The notes: generated from the letters alone by a model not told the origin. DNA of 23,563 nucleotides from Acidobacteriota bacterium (GCA_021799405.1 JAJZAL010000059.1:1-23563); one strand, 5' to 3'. Counted from the stretch's first letter, positions 13,777 to 22,473 are shown. Translations and numbers: made by a program.

Positions 13777-15636
13777 ATGAACAGTACCCGCGCATGGCGC
13801 GTGATCTCAGTGGTAGTGGTTTTGTTGTCGACAACGGCCGTTTTGGTTTCAGCGCGCGCGCAGTCCGTCCCGGAAACGCGCCTTGTCCCCGGTTCGCTTG
13901 TCATGGGATCGCGGGTCGTCGCATCGGCCGAACCTCCCGTATCGCGGCCGTCCACCACCCCATGTACCGTCACCCTCTTTCAGCACGAAGCATTCGATGA
14001 TCACGGCAATGGCTCCTCCATGGCCGCACGCTCGCACCCGTTTCAGTTTGTCCCTCCCAGCGGATGCACCGGCAAATGGGGCAAAGTTGTACTCGAAGCA
14101 AATTTCTCGGTCCCGGCCGGACGCCAGTTCGACCGCACTGCCTCCATATGGCTCGGCGGGGTGAATCTCTACTTCGGCACCACCATGGAGCCCGAACCGA
14201 ATCTCGCCCAGCACTGGCACGTCGAGCGCGATCTCACGGACTACAGCGCGCTCTTCCAGAAGCCACAGGCAGGGCAGATCATCCTCAACAACTGGATCAG
14301 CCCCACAACCAATCAGCCCATCTACGTAACCGCCAGCCTGCTCTTCTATCCGCGCGAGGCCGGAAGCACCGCGCCAATCGTGGCCGACCGCGTTTACCCG
14401 TTGAGCAGCGATCCCGCCGGGGCGCAGCAGGCGCTCAATACGCAGAACGACATCCTCTCGCGCCGGTTCACCTTCCCCCGCAACGTCGAACGCGCCTACC
14501 TTGACGTCATCGCCCAGAGCCAGGCGCACGACGAACGCTGGTATACCTGCGTGAACAAGCGATATCTGGCAGAGACGCGCGACTACTCGCTCGAAGCCTT
14601 CGAAGCCTGCGACGGCGGCAGCTTTCGCGGCGTCGAGGTGCTCGTGGATGGAAAACCCGCCGGACTCGCGCCCGTCTATCCGTGGATCTTCGCCGGCGGC
14701 ATCGCTCCGCACCTCTGGCTGCCCACACCCGGGATTCAAACCGTCAACTTCATTCCATTCCGGGTCGATCTCACACCCTTCGCCGGACTGCTCGACAATG
14801 GCAAACCCCATATAGTCAGCGTGCGCGTCCTCGGCGCGGATCACTTCTTCAACGTGGCGGCCAATCTGCTCCTCTACCAGGATCATCACAGCGCGCAGCT
14901 CCACGGGAAACTGCTCCAGGACACCCTGAGCGAAGCACAGCCCGCTGGCCTCACCGTGCAGGACACCCTCCATGCCAATCACGCCGGGCGCATCGTCGGC
15001 GCCATCCAGACCCACATGGCGCAGTCCTATCTCATCCAGGGACTGCTGCACACCTCGCGCGGAAACATGATCACCACCGTGCGCTGCACAGAAGATTTCC
15101 GCAATCACCAGACCTTCCAACGCCCCGGCGCGAAGCGGTACAACGAAACGATTGACCAGGACACCACCGTCTCGATGACGGTCCACCGCAAGCTCAACGG
15201 TCGGCTCCAGCACAGCTTCGTCTTCACGCAGCAGGATCCCCTTTCGCTTGCCGTTCGCAAGACCATGATCACCACCGGGCAGGATTTCACCGCGCTCGTC
15301 GCGGTGCACCAGGGACACCAAATTACCGTCCGCAGCACCAATCCCTCGGGTGCAGCCTACCATGCGCTCCTCAACGAAAGCCTCGACACTCGCGATCGCG
15401 CCTACGGCAAGACCATCCCGCCTCCCCTCGATCGCAGCAGCTTCAACCATGAAGAATCCGGGCGGGAAACAGTCAACTTCAAGGACTCCCTCGGTAGCTG
15501 CTACCAGACCGAAATCCTGTCGCACGAAGAACGCCTCACCGCAATCCACGAAGGCGTCGGATGCCCGGACCACGGCAACCACCTCCATAGCCGCTCGCGT
15601 CCCGATCATCCCTGGCTCATGCCGCTGCAACCGTAG
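13777..15636 (+). CDS. Secreted PNGase A-like peptide N-glycosidase
   Basis: The 619-residue protein begins with a signal peptide (basic start, hydrophobic VISVVVVLLSTTAVLVS, likely cut after ARA near residue 28). The body matches my memory of plant peptide-N4-(N-acetyl-beta-glucosaminyl)asparagine amidase A (PNGase A, Pfam PF12222): GRQFDRTASIWLGGVNLYFG, HVERDLTDYSALFQKPQ, FTFPRNVERAYLDV, DERWYTCVNKRYL, FRGVEVLVDGKPAG, YPWIFAGGIAPHLWLP, VDLTPFAGLLDNGKPH and ANLLLYQDH occur in the same order. The family releases whole N-glycans from glycopeptides by cleaving the Asn side-chain amide. ATG 13777 is preferred over GTG 13771 because AGG at 13769-13771 gives a 5-base spacer. It would act outside the cytoplasmic membrane and supply glycans or peptides to the neighbouring permease, kinases and GH4 enzyme; that link is inferred. 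Confidence 0.88.
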   Translation: MNSTRAWRVISVVVVLLSTTAVLVSARAQSVPETRLVPGSLVMGSRVVASAEPPVSRPSTTPCTVTLFQHEAFDDHGNGSSMAARSHPFQFVPPSGCTGKWGKVVLEANFSVPAGRQFDRTASIWLGGVNLYFGTTMEPEPNLAQHWHVERDLTDYSALFQKPQAGQIILNNWISPTTNQPIYVTASLLFYPREAGSTAPIVADRVYPLSSDPAGAQQALNTQNDILSRRFTFPRNVERAYLDVIAQSQAHDERWYTCVNKRYLAETRDYSLEAFEACDGGSFRGVEVLVDGKPAGLAPVYPWIFAGGIAPHLWLPTPGIQTVNFIPFRVDLTPFAGLLDNGKPHIVSVRVLGADHFFNVAANLLLYQDHHSAQLHGKLLQDTLSEAQPAGLTVQDTLHANHAGRIVGAIQTHMAQSYLIQGLLHTSRGNMITTVRCTEDFRNHQTFQRPGAKRYNETIDQDTTVSMTVHRKLNGRLQHSFVFTQQDPLSLAVRKTMITTGQDFTALVAVHQGHQITVRSTNPSGAAYHALLNESLDTRDRAYGKTIPPPLDRSSFNHEESGRETVNFKDSLGSCYQTEILSHEERLTAIHEGVGCPDHGNHLHSRSRPDHPWLMPLQP

Positions 15637-15694
15637 GACGTGACGAACCGTCGCGCCCTCTTGTGCCAGGGGAATCGCAGGCTATCATTGCTGC

Positions 15695-16654
15695 ATGGAC
15701 GTTGTCGGTGTCGGCCTGAATGCCACAGATACCCTGATCCCTCTCTCCCGTTATCCCGAATCGGGTGAAAAAATCGAGATTCATTCCGTCTCCGTTCTGC
15801 CCGGCGGTCAGGTCGCGAGTGCCATGATCGCTTGTCAGCAATGGGGCCTGCAGGCCCGGTATGTCGGCAAGGTCGGCGAGGACAGCGCCGCGAACCTGCA
15901 TCGATCCGAGTTCGAGAAGGCCGGTGTAGACGCCAGACTCATTACCTCCAAAGGATGCGCCAGTCAACAGGCGATCATCATGGTGGACGATGCCGGAGAA
16001 CGCACCGTCCTCTGGAAGCGAGATGAAAAGATCACCCTCCGTCCCGACGATCTCAAGCGGGAATGGATCACGGACGCTCGTGCGCTTCACCTCGACGGCC
16101 ACGACACGGAAGCAGCCATCCTCGCTGCCACCTGGGCTCGTGAAGCCGAAATCCCCGTCGTCGCCGACTTGGACAACCTCTATCCAAACGTCGAAAACCT
16201 GCTGACAAAGGTCGACTACCTGATCGTAAGCCGCGATATCCCGGAGCAGCTCACCGGCAATCCGGATCTTGCGCAGGCGCTCATCGAAACCAAAGAGCGA
16301 TTCGGGTGCAGCCTCACCGCTGTCACTCTCGGAGCAGACGGCGCGCTTGCCTGGGACGGACGCGACTTCTGCTACGTACCGGCATTTCATGTCGAAGTCG
16401 TCGACACCACCGGGGCCGGCGACATCTTCCACGCGGGATTCATCTACGGGCTCCTCAACGGATGGCAGCTCTCACGAGTCCTCGATTTCGCCTGTGCCGC
16501 CGCCGCCCTCAACTGCACTGCCCTGGGCGCGCGTGGAGGAATTCAGCCCGTGCATAACGTTCAGGCCCTGATGAGCACGGGAATGCGCAATCCCGCTTGC
16601 ACCGATCTGAATGATCTCGGGATGCTGAGCCGTCCGCTCCACTCTCCCGAATAA
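15695..16654 (+). CDS. PfkB-family sugar kinase (second)
   Basis: The 319-residue ribokinase-fold protein has motif 1 LPGGQVASAMIACQQWG (about 35-51) and motif 2 DTTGAGDIFHAGFIYG (about 237-252), with D243 as the catalytic base. It is clearly a different subfamily from the kinase at 11256. The N-terminal VVGVGLNATDTLIPLSRYPESGEK and the lid region recall ketohexokinase/sulfofructose kinase-like (YihV-type) members more than ribokinase. It follows the PNGase A gene by 58 bases on the same strand and converges on the GT-C gene with only 23 bases between stops. The ribosome binding site before ATG 15695 is weak. The substrate is unknown; a released hexose or an aldonate-pathway intermediate would fit the context. 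Confidence 0.85.
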   Translation: MDVVGVGLNATDTLIPLSRYPESGEKIEIHSVSVLPGGQVASAMIACQQWGLQARYVGKVGEDSAANLHRSEFEKAGVDARLITSKGCASQQAIIMVDDAGERTVLWKRDEKITLRPDDLKREWITDARALHLDGHDTEAAILAATWAREAEIPVVADLDNLYPNVENLLTKVDYLIVSRDIPEQLTGNPDLAQALIETKERFGCSLTAVTLGADGALAWDGRDFCYVPAFHVEVVDTTGAGDIFHAGFIYGLLNGWQLSRVLDFACAAAALNCTALGARGGIQPVHNVQALMSTGMRNPACTDLNDLGMLSRPLHSPE

Positions 16655-16677
16655 ATTATGGGCCGGATTCCCAGCAA

Positions 16678-18222
16678 TCATCGCTTCTCAACGGCCGCCG
16701 CTTTCGGCTCGAACTCCAGCACCTTCACCCCGTCATACACGCCCAGCCGGTGAACCGTGTACTGTGCCGACGCCTTTTGCCTGAGCCAGTCGAGCGTCTT
16801 GTAGGAAAACTCGAAGCCCATCGCGAGGAATCGTTCGCGCTTTCGAGTGGCCTTTTCGAGAAACGCGGTGCCAATCTGCTTTGCTTGGGCGGTGAGCGCA
16901 TATGGCAGCGGAACCACCGGCACCGTCAGCCGGTAGTAGGCAAGCGGCGAGAAGTACCGGCTCTCCTTTGCTGAATGCAGCGGCATATCTACATAATTCG
17001 ACTCCACGTAGCTGCTGCAGACCAGCACCGGAGCGTTGTCTCGAGAAGCATTCTTTTCCGCTACGGCGATCGCATACTTCCAAGGTGTGCCGTGTTGTCT
17101 CGCCGAGGGCGAAAGAATGTACACGCTCAAGGTCGCCGCCACAAGTGTGAGGCAGAATGCCAACTCCACGGCTCGCGATTTGAATTGATCGATACAGCAG
17201 GCCCAGAAAAGCGCAATGCCCGGTATTGCGATCAGAATGTGGCGAGTGGCAAAGATGTGAATGCTGGTACCCACGCTGACCCCATAAAGGAGCAGGAGGG
17301 GAGCCAGCATGAGGGGCAGACAAAGTTCCATTTGCCATCTCTGAAAGTGAGGCTTCACGGATCTTCGAATCGTGAACGCCGCCACGAGGATCGCGATGAT
17401 GAATGCAACTGGTTGGACCCCTGGCGCAAACATCTCCAGAAGCAGGATCGGACTGGGAGCCGATTGATATACATGAGTCCCGGCTGTGCGGAACATGCCC
17501 ACCAGTTTGGGAACCAGTGGCAAACTGATCAGCACGAAAACGCTCAATCCGGCGATGAGCTGTTTCCAGAAGGCGAATCCGGAATGGCGCTTCCAAATGA
17601 TGAAGGTAAGCAGGAAAGCCGGAAGGACCGCCGCGGCAAGGAAGTGGCAATAAATAATCAGGCCTGACAGCGCCCCAAACAATCCCGCCAGCCAGGCCGA
17701 ATCGCTTTTTCGCAACTGCAGGAGAACAAGGATGGTCGTGGTTGTCGTCAGCGCGACAAGCGCATACGGCCTGACATCAATGGCAGCAAACACTACGATT
17801 GGATTCGCACAGAAAAGGATGACGGCAACGATGGCAGCCTCGCGCTCAAAGAGCCGGCGCGCGCACAGGTAGAAGACGTACGTCGCGCACAGCATCGCCA
17901 GCACCGACGGTAGCCGCATGCCGATTTCGGTGGTGCCGGTGAGCCGGGTCGTAAACCAGAGGTAGTAGTTATAGATCGGCGAGCCCAGCGGTCCCAGCCG
18001 CGTCCAAATCTGCGAGAGACCCTTTTCAATAATCCAGTAATTGGCGGTTTCGTCCAACCGCAATGGTGAGTCTATGGCGATGAACCAACAAGCGACTGCC
18101 GCGATGAGTGCGAGGCTATATCCGGCAGAAACGCCGAGCCCGCGCCAACGCTGGCCCATCTCCCCCGGCGCCTCGGGCGGCGCCACGGAACCACCCGGGA
18201 TCTTGTCCTTAAGAGTCTCCAA
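16678..18222 (-). CDS. GT-C membrane glycosyltransferase (PMT/ArnT-like)
   Basis: The 514-residue protein has about ten membrane spans and the GT-C signature in its first periplasmic loop: IDSPLRLDETANYW, with Asp-Glu as the likely catalytic/metal motif. This is followed by GSPIYNYYLW, MRLPSVLAMLCATYVFYLCARRLF and DVRPYALVALT, typical of the PMT_2/DUF2029-like families. These enzymes transfer a sugar from a polyprenyl-phosphate donor to an acceptor on the outer face of the inner membrane. The start is TTG 18222, supported by GAGGAG 6 bases upstream. It is the last gene of the minus-strand glycan operon, 36 bases after the GT2 gene. The DPM1-like enzyme in the same operon could make its donor. 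The C-terminal 120 residues form a soluble domain. The acceptor is unknown. Confidence 0.85.
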   Translation of the reverse strand: METLKDKIPGGSVAPPEAPGEMGQRWRGLGVSAGYSLALIAAVACWFIAIDSPLRLDETANYWIIEKGLSQIWTRLGPLGSPIYNYYLWFTTRLTGTTEIGMRLPSVLAMLCATYVFYLCARRLFEREAAIVAVILFCANPIVVFAAIDVRPYALVALTTTTTILVLLQLRKSDSAWLAGLFGALSGLIIYCHFLAAAVLPAFLLTFIIWKRHSGFAFWKQLIAGLSVFVLISLPLVPKLVGMFRTAGTHVYQSAPSPILLLEMFAPGVQPVAFIIAILVAAFTIRRSVKPHFQRWQMELCLPLMLAPLLLLYGVSVGTSIHIFATRHILIAIPGIALFWACCIDQFKSRAVELAFCLTLVAATLSVYILSPSARQHGTPWKYAIAVAEKNASRDNAPVLVCSSYVESNYVDMPLHSAKESRYFSPLAYYRLTVPVVPLPYALTAQAKQIGTAFLEKATRKRERFLAMGFEFSYKTLDWLRQKASAQYTVHRLGVYDGVKVLEFEPKAAAVEKR

Positions 18223-18228
18223 TTCACT

Positions 18229-18234
18229 CTCCTC
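18229..18234 (-). promoter_or_regulatory. Strong ribosome binding site for a TTG start
   Basis: GAGGAG on the minus strand (18234-18229) lies 6 bases before TTG 18222 and decides the start of the GT-C gene. Confidence 0.65.
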
Positions 18235-18258
18235 GTTGTGGCGATGCCCGCCATTCCA

Positions 18259-19221
18259 TCATCCGTTATATATCTGCGCATCTCTGAGGCTTTGCCTCAC
18301 CTTCAGCCGCGCGCTCACTCGCTCAACAATCCGCGAGTCCCGCAGATACCGCCGCCAGCCCGACGGCCCCAGCGCAAGCAATTGGAGAAGAACTCCGGCT
18401 ACTCGCACAGATTCCCCGCGTGCGGCAGCGGCAAGCGTTGCATTCACCGCGTTTGAGGCCAGTGCGGCCTGCCTCACTTTCCTCTTTTCTCCCTCCGTCG
18501 CCTGCCATGCTTCAAAATGCCGGTGGAAGACAGTCTCAAGCTGATGCTCCCATTCTCCCGGTTGCAGTTTCCGTGCAATGGTCTGCGATTCTGGGTGAAC
18601 GCGAAAAGCGGTCAGCGGCTCTGCGAGAAACCGCACCGGTCCCATGGCGCCAAGCCGAAGCCATAACTCCCAATCGGCGGCCAGCCAGAGCGACTCGTCC
18701 AGCCCGCCGGAATCCAATGCCGCCCTGCGTCGAAATACAGGCGACGGGATCGCGATGAAATCCTGAACCAGAAGGTGCCCGAGGAAGCGCCCCGCGAGCA
18801 CAGTGCCTTCTTCCAGCGGGCACTTCCACGGCCCCAGGGGCTGTCCTTTTGGCCCCACAAAGATCGAGTTGTGCAAGACCATCGCCCCCTCCGCCTGCGC
18901 CACCTCGTTCATCACCTTCGCCATCCGGCCCGGAAGCCAGAGATCGTCCTGATGCAGAAAGCAGGCCCATTCTCCCCGGGCCTCGCGCAATCCAAGGTTC
19001 GTCGTGGCTATCCAGTTTCCAATCCTGCCGGGCCTCATGAGCCGGAGGGGAAGCGTCTTCGCAAATTCTTCAATAATCTCGATCGTCCGGTCCGTGGAAC
19101 CATCATCCACGATCACGATTTCGATCTCCTCGCAATATTGGTCGCGCACGCCTTGGAGCGCAGCCCCGAGGTACTCCTCGCCGTTATACGTCGGAATGAT
19201 GACTGAGATGGTTGGGCTCAT
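18259..19221 (-). CDS. Family 2 glycosyltransferase
   Basis: This is a 320-residue GT-A fold enzyme. It has the N-terminal nucleotide-sugar segment ISVIIPTYNGEEYLGAAL, then VIVDDGSTDRT, the metal-binding acidic motif HQDD (in CFLHQDDLWLPGRM) and the acceptor-side DWELWLRLG, all typical of soluble GT2 family members. It would add a sugar from a nucleotide donor to a lipid-linked or protein acceptor at the cytoplasmic membrane face. The open frame extends 49 residues upstream, but ATG 19221 (MSPTISVIIP) is the natural start because the upstream part is low-complexity and unlike GT2. It overlaps the methyltransferase gene end by 38 bases, so the genes are translationally coupled. The sugar and acceptor are unknown. 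Confidence 0.88.
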   Translation of the reverse strand: MSPTISVIIPTYNGEEYLGAALQGVRDQYCEEIEIVIVDDGSTDRTIEIIEEFAKTLPLRLMRPGRIGNWIATTNLGLREARGEWACFLHQDDLWLPGRMAKVMNEVAQAEGAMVLHNSIFVGPKGQPLGPWKCPLEEGTVLAGRFLGHLLVQDFIAIPSPVFRRRAALDSGGLDESLWLAADWELWLRLGAMGPVRFLAEPLTAFRVHPESQTIARKLQPGEWEHQLETVFHRHFEAWQATEGEKRKVRQAALASNAVNATLAAAARGESVRVAGVLLQLLALGPSGWRRYLRDSRIVERVSARLKVRQSLRDAQIYNG

Positions 19222-20173
19222 TTGCTTCTTTCTTGAATGCCAATGCGAACGCCTCAGTACCGCGTGCGCGCCAGGCCCGAAAAATGAGATCGGGCAGAAG
19301 AATAAAAGCTCGCATGCCAACGGAGACGAGGCGAAGCACTCTCTTCGCTGAGGTTTCCGCTTGGGCAATATAACTAACGCTACTCGCGTAGTAGCACCAT
19401 GCGGCGTCCAGCGTTGGAGTCTTGAAAATCATGAGATCCATTCCCGCAAGAGCACATAGTCTCGACAGCGATTCCTTGCTGAAGAAGTTCAAATGCCGCG
19501 GAAGATCGAGCAGAGTCCAGTGCTCCCCAAACCACTGCCCACGTTCAATTCCATAAAGCGTCGGCAGTTGAAAAAAGAGCTGGCCACCTGGTCTCAAATA
19601 AGAACAAGCTAATCGCAACGTGTCCAATGGATCCGGCACGTGTTCGATCACGCTCCAGAGTATGATCGCGTCGAAACTATTCTCCTCCCAGAGCCCCGGC
19701 CTCAGTTCGCCAACATGCACCTCAAACCCGAGCTCGGCGCGTATGGCACTAACCAACTCTTCGTTGTACTCGACCGCTCGCACATCCCAACCCGCGCGGT
19801 GGGCTGCGTCTATGAAATCTCCCGCCCCTGCGCCAACGTCCAGTAATTTGCTTCCTCTGCTATAGCGCTTCAAGCGCCGCACGCGACGCCAAGTCGTGAT
19901 GTGGCGCAGGATCTTCCACAACGGCCATCCCGGTTCCTTCCACGTCACCCGATACGGGGCATAGTCAGTGGAGTACGCCGCACGAAGCTCGGCATCACTC
20001 GGCTGGGGAGTTTGCATGACATGGCCGCAGGCCATGCACCGCGATAACCGGAAACGGACCTCGTACCCCGGCCTGCAAAGGTCGCGCCCCTCGCGGAGGA
20101 AAGTCCAATGGTCTTCCCCGCAAATTGTGCAGCGAGTTCCGAAACCGTTTGTTGTGCACTCTGTCTCGGGCAT
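19184..20173 (-). CDS. Class I SAM-dependent methyltransferase with N-terminal zinc ribbon
   Basis: In this 329-residue protein, residues 15-49 carry two Cys pairs (C15-x2-C18 in RCTICGED and C46-x2-C49 in RCMACGHV), a zinc-ribbon-like element often seen in sugar/envelope methyltransferases. Motif I of the methyltransferase is KLLDVGAGAGDF (109-120), followed by VRAVEYNEEL and IILWSVIEHVPDP (170-182), then a GGQLFFQLP strand. This matches the Methyltransf_23 type. It probably O- or C-methylates a sugar of the glycan built by the neighbouring transferases. ATG 20173 overlaps the stop of the upstream membrane gene (TAATG), and the 3' end overlaps the next GT2 gene. The C-terminal region (about 250-329) is less clear. 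Confidence 0.87.
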   Translation of the reverse strand: MPETECTTNGFGTRCTICGEDHWTFLREGRDLCRPGYEVRFRLSRCMACGHVMQTPQPSDAELRAAYSTDYAPYRVTWKEPGWPLWKILRHITTWRRVRRLKRYSRGSKLLDVGAGAGDFIDAAHRAGWDVRAVEYNEELVSAIRAELGFEVHVGELRPGLWEENSFDAIILWSVIEHVPDPLDTLRLACSYLRPGGQLFFQLPTLYGIERGQWFGEHWTLLDLPRHLNFFSKESLSRLCALAGMDLMIFKTPTLDAAWCYYASSVSYIAQAETSAKRVLRLVSVGMRAFILLPDLIFRAWRARGTEAFALAFKKEANEPNHLSHHSDV

Positions 20174-21174
20174 TAAGAACGCTTCCCTCCATCACGCGCG
20201 AATTTGAACACCAAAGCTCGCTCAAGGCCTAGCGCCGCTACGCCGATACCAGCCACAACAAAGCAGGATGCAAGCACCAGGATTCGATTTTCCAGCGCCC
20301 ATTGCGCCGCCACGGCCACAGGCGTGCCGAACAGATGCAGTGCGAAAGCATAGCCGAGTTCGGTGACCCCAAGCCCACCCGGGGTGATGGCCAGAGCATA
20401 CGCAAGGGCCGCGAGCGGCGTCGCCGCAGCCAGTTGCCAGATGGAAACATGCGCTCCCACCGCCTCGGCAACCTGTCCAACCATCAAAATCTGAACTACG
20501 AACCGCGCTGCGGAAAGCATCATCAACTGACGGGCCAAACCCGCATTCAGAAATCCTGATTGCTCCAGATCGGCAAATCGACGAATGACCCGGTTTCGGG
20601 CCCACTTGCTGTTTGCGGTTGCTGACAGCACGGAGCGGGCGAATCGAATTGACGGCCCGACCGCCAGGACGGCGAAAATAGTCATGATCGTCGCGGCAAT
20701 CATGTACACGGCCGCCCCACCCTTGGAAAACCAGGTAACTCCGGACGCTATCGCAAGAAAGCCCACAATGAATACGTCAAAGCTCTGCTCGTACAACGTG
20801 CCTGCCGTTCCGCGCTTCAAAGGGCTGCCGTAGAAATAAGTGCCGACCGTGCGAGCCGCTGACATCGAGATCTGGACCGGAAGAACCTGTCCGCACACCA
20901 CGCCCACGCTGGTAATGGCGAAGGACGCCGCAGCCGAAGGCGCGGAGTCTGAAGATCGGCGCAGGAAAGCATCGATCTTGCGCCACTTCAGGCTGGAAAG
21001 ATAGATATGCAGCGCAGTCAGCGCAACTAGCCCGGCGAATGCAACCGCGCTTACATCCCGCAGATGCTCGAATGTCGCATACAGGTTGATCCTGCCAATC
21101 TTGATGAGCGCGACAATGAGGATGCCGCTAAGCGCAAATGAAACGGCTAACAGAAATCCGCGCCGAAGGGACAC
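20173..21174 (-). CDS. UPF0104/LPG-synthase-TM family membrane protein (AglD/flippase-like)
   Basis: The 333-residue protein has about eight membrane spans. The hallmarks are the first span (GFLLAVSFALSGILIVALI), HIYLSSLKWRKIDAFLR, the FAITSVGVVCGQVLPVQISMSAA segment and TPGGLGVTELGYAF near the C-terminus, the conserved P-GG-G--E motif of the lysylphosphatidylglycerol-synthase transmembrane family (PF03706). Members next to DPM1-like GT2 genes (archaeal AglD region, bacterial hopanoid/glycan loci) are thought to help move or transfer lipid-linked groups across the membrane. There is no catalytic LPG synthase domain, so lysinylation is not expected. The start is GTG 21174, preceded by AAGGCGG. 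The stop overlaps the methyltransferase start. Confidence 0.85.
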   Translation of the reverse strand: MSLRRGFLLAVSFALSGILIVALIKIGRINLYATFEHLRDVSAVAFAGLVALTALHIYLSSLKWRKIDAFLRRSSDSAPSAAASFAITSVGVVCGQVLPVQISMSAARTVGTYFYGSPLKRGTAGTLYEQSFDVFIVGFLAIASGVTWFSKGGAAVYMIAATIMTIFAVLAVGPSIRFARSVLSATANSKWARNRVIRRFADLEQSGFLNAGLARQLMMLSAARFVVQILMVGQVAEAVGAHVSIWQLAAATPLAALAYALAITPGGLGVTELGYAFALHLFGTPVAVAAQWALENRILVLASCFVVAGIGVAALGLERALVFKFARDGGKRS

Positions 21175-21286
21175 TAGCGCCGCCTTAAGCCAAGAATGCT
21201 GAGGAAGAAGCTGCCGTCGGCAATCTCAACGCCCAACCCTCCGGGGAGATTAGCCGAAACTGCGGTGCGCTGTATGGGTTCAGAGT

Positions 21287-22348
21287 TCAAGGTGTTGAGA
21301 TCCTAGACGGTCCAGCCGCAACCTGCACCTCCGGGGCCGCACCGGCTGTTGCCTCGGCGGACGTTTCCATCCCACCGGAAAAGAACGGTATGGAAAGGTA
21401 GACCATCCGCTTCGCTTCCTTGCGGCCCAGGGCAACCGAATCCAGAATGAGGCCACAAGCCATAAACAGGAATGAGAGCAGCACCATGCCCATCGAAAGA
21501 ATGGCTGTCGGCAGTCGAGGGACCATGCCGGTCCGCTCATACTCCATCAAAACGGGAATAAAGAGCGCGATGCCGGACACGAAAAGCAGCATGGATGCTA
21601 TGGAAAAGACCTGAAGCGGGCGCTCTTGTTTGATCAGCCATACGATCGTTCGCAAGATGCGCAAGCCGTCGGTATACGTGCGGAGTTTGGAAGCTCCACC
21701 AGCGGCACGCTCGCGATAGCGGGTCGGCACCTCGGCCAACGGAACTCGCAGCTCCAGCGCATGCACGGTGAGCTCTGTTTCGATTTCAAAGCCCGCGGAC
21801 AGGGCCGGGAATGACTTTACAAATCGACGGCTGAAAACGCGGTAGCCGGAAAGCATATCGGTGATGCGATTGCCGAATATCCGGGCAACCATGCCACTCA
21901 GGACCAGATTGCCCGTGCGGTGCCCACGCCGGTATGCATCCCGCTCTTTGCTTACACGCGCGCCATTCACCATGTCGAGCCGGTTCAGCAGGAGCATCTG
22001 GACCATCTCCGGCGCGGACGCGGCGTCGTACGTTCCATCCCCATCGACGAGGACATATATATCCGCGTCAACATCGGAGAACATGCGCCTTACGACGTTG
22101 CCTTTGCCTTGGAGAGGCTCGCACCGGACATGAGCACCTGCGAGGGATGCCAGATGACGCGTCTCGTCTTGCGAATTATTGTCGTAAACGTAGACTTCGG
22201 CTTCGGGCAGGCAGCGGTGGAAGTCAGAAACGACGCCCGCAATGGAAGAGGCTTCATTGTGGCACGGAATCAGCACTGCCACCTTCGGAACTTCCTTCGG
22301 TTGTGACTCATTTCGCACGGAGTTCGCTTCGCCAAAGGGGTGTTTCAC
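21287..22348 (-). CDS. DPM1-like polyprenyl-phosphate glycosyltransferase (GT2)
   Basis: This 353-residue GT2 protein starts with VAVLIPCHNEASSIAGVV, then VYDNNSQDET, and has the metal motif VLVDGDGTYDAA (D-x-D, about 101-109). It also has MLSGYRVFSRRFVKSFP and the ELRVPLAEVPTRYRER segment typical of dolichol-/undecaprenyl-phosphate mannose or glucose synthases. Two C-terminal membrane spans (about 250-310) anchor it. It would charge polyprenyl phosphate with a sugar at the cytoplasmic face, providing a donor for the GT-C enzyme at the end of the operon. It is the first gene of the glycan operon, 112 bases before the next gene. Confidence 0.88.
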   Translation of the reverse strand: MKHPFGEANSVRNESQPKEVPKVAVLIPCHNEASSIAGVVSDFHRCLPEAEVYVYDNNSQDETRHLASLAGAHVRCEPLQGKGNVVRRMFSDVDADIYVLVDGDGTYDAASAPEMVQMLLLNRLDMVNGARVSKERDAYRRGHRTGNLVLSGMVARIFGNRITDMLSGYRVFSRRFVKSFPALSAGFEIETELTVHALELRVPLAEVPTRYRERAAGGASKLRTYTDGLRILRTIVWLIKQERPLQVFSIASMLLFVSGIALFIPVLMEYERTGMVPRLPTAILSMGMVLLSFLFMACGLILDSVALGRKEAKRMVYLSIPFFSGGMETSAEATAGAAPEVQVAAGPSRISTP

Positions 22349-22473
22349 GACGGGCCAGTCGACCTATGGATTCGTGAAGTAAGGGAAGATTACCATAGCG
22401 CCTCTTCCCCGCGCCCCCAAAGCTGAAGCCCGAACTCTAAGCGTCAACCCTGGTTCTTCCACCCTGACCCCGG

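Noticed and set aside
13849..15630. 593-residue minus-strand frame opposite PNGase A
   Set aside because: It is a long open antisense frame from codon bias. The plus strand has a signal peptide and a full-length family match.
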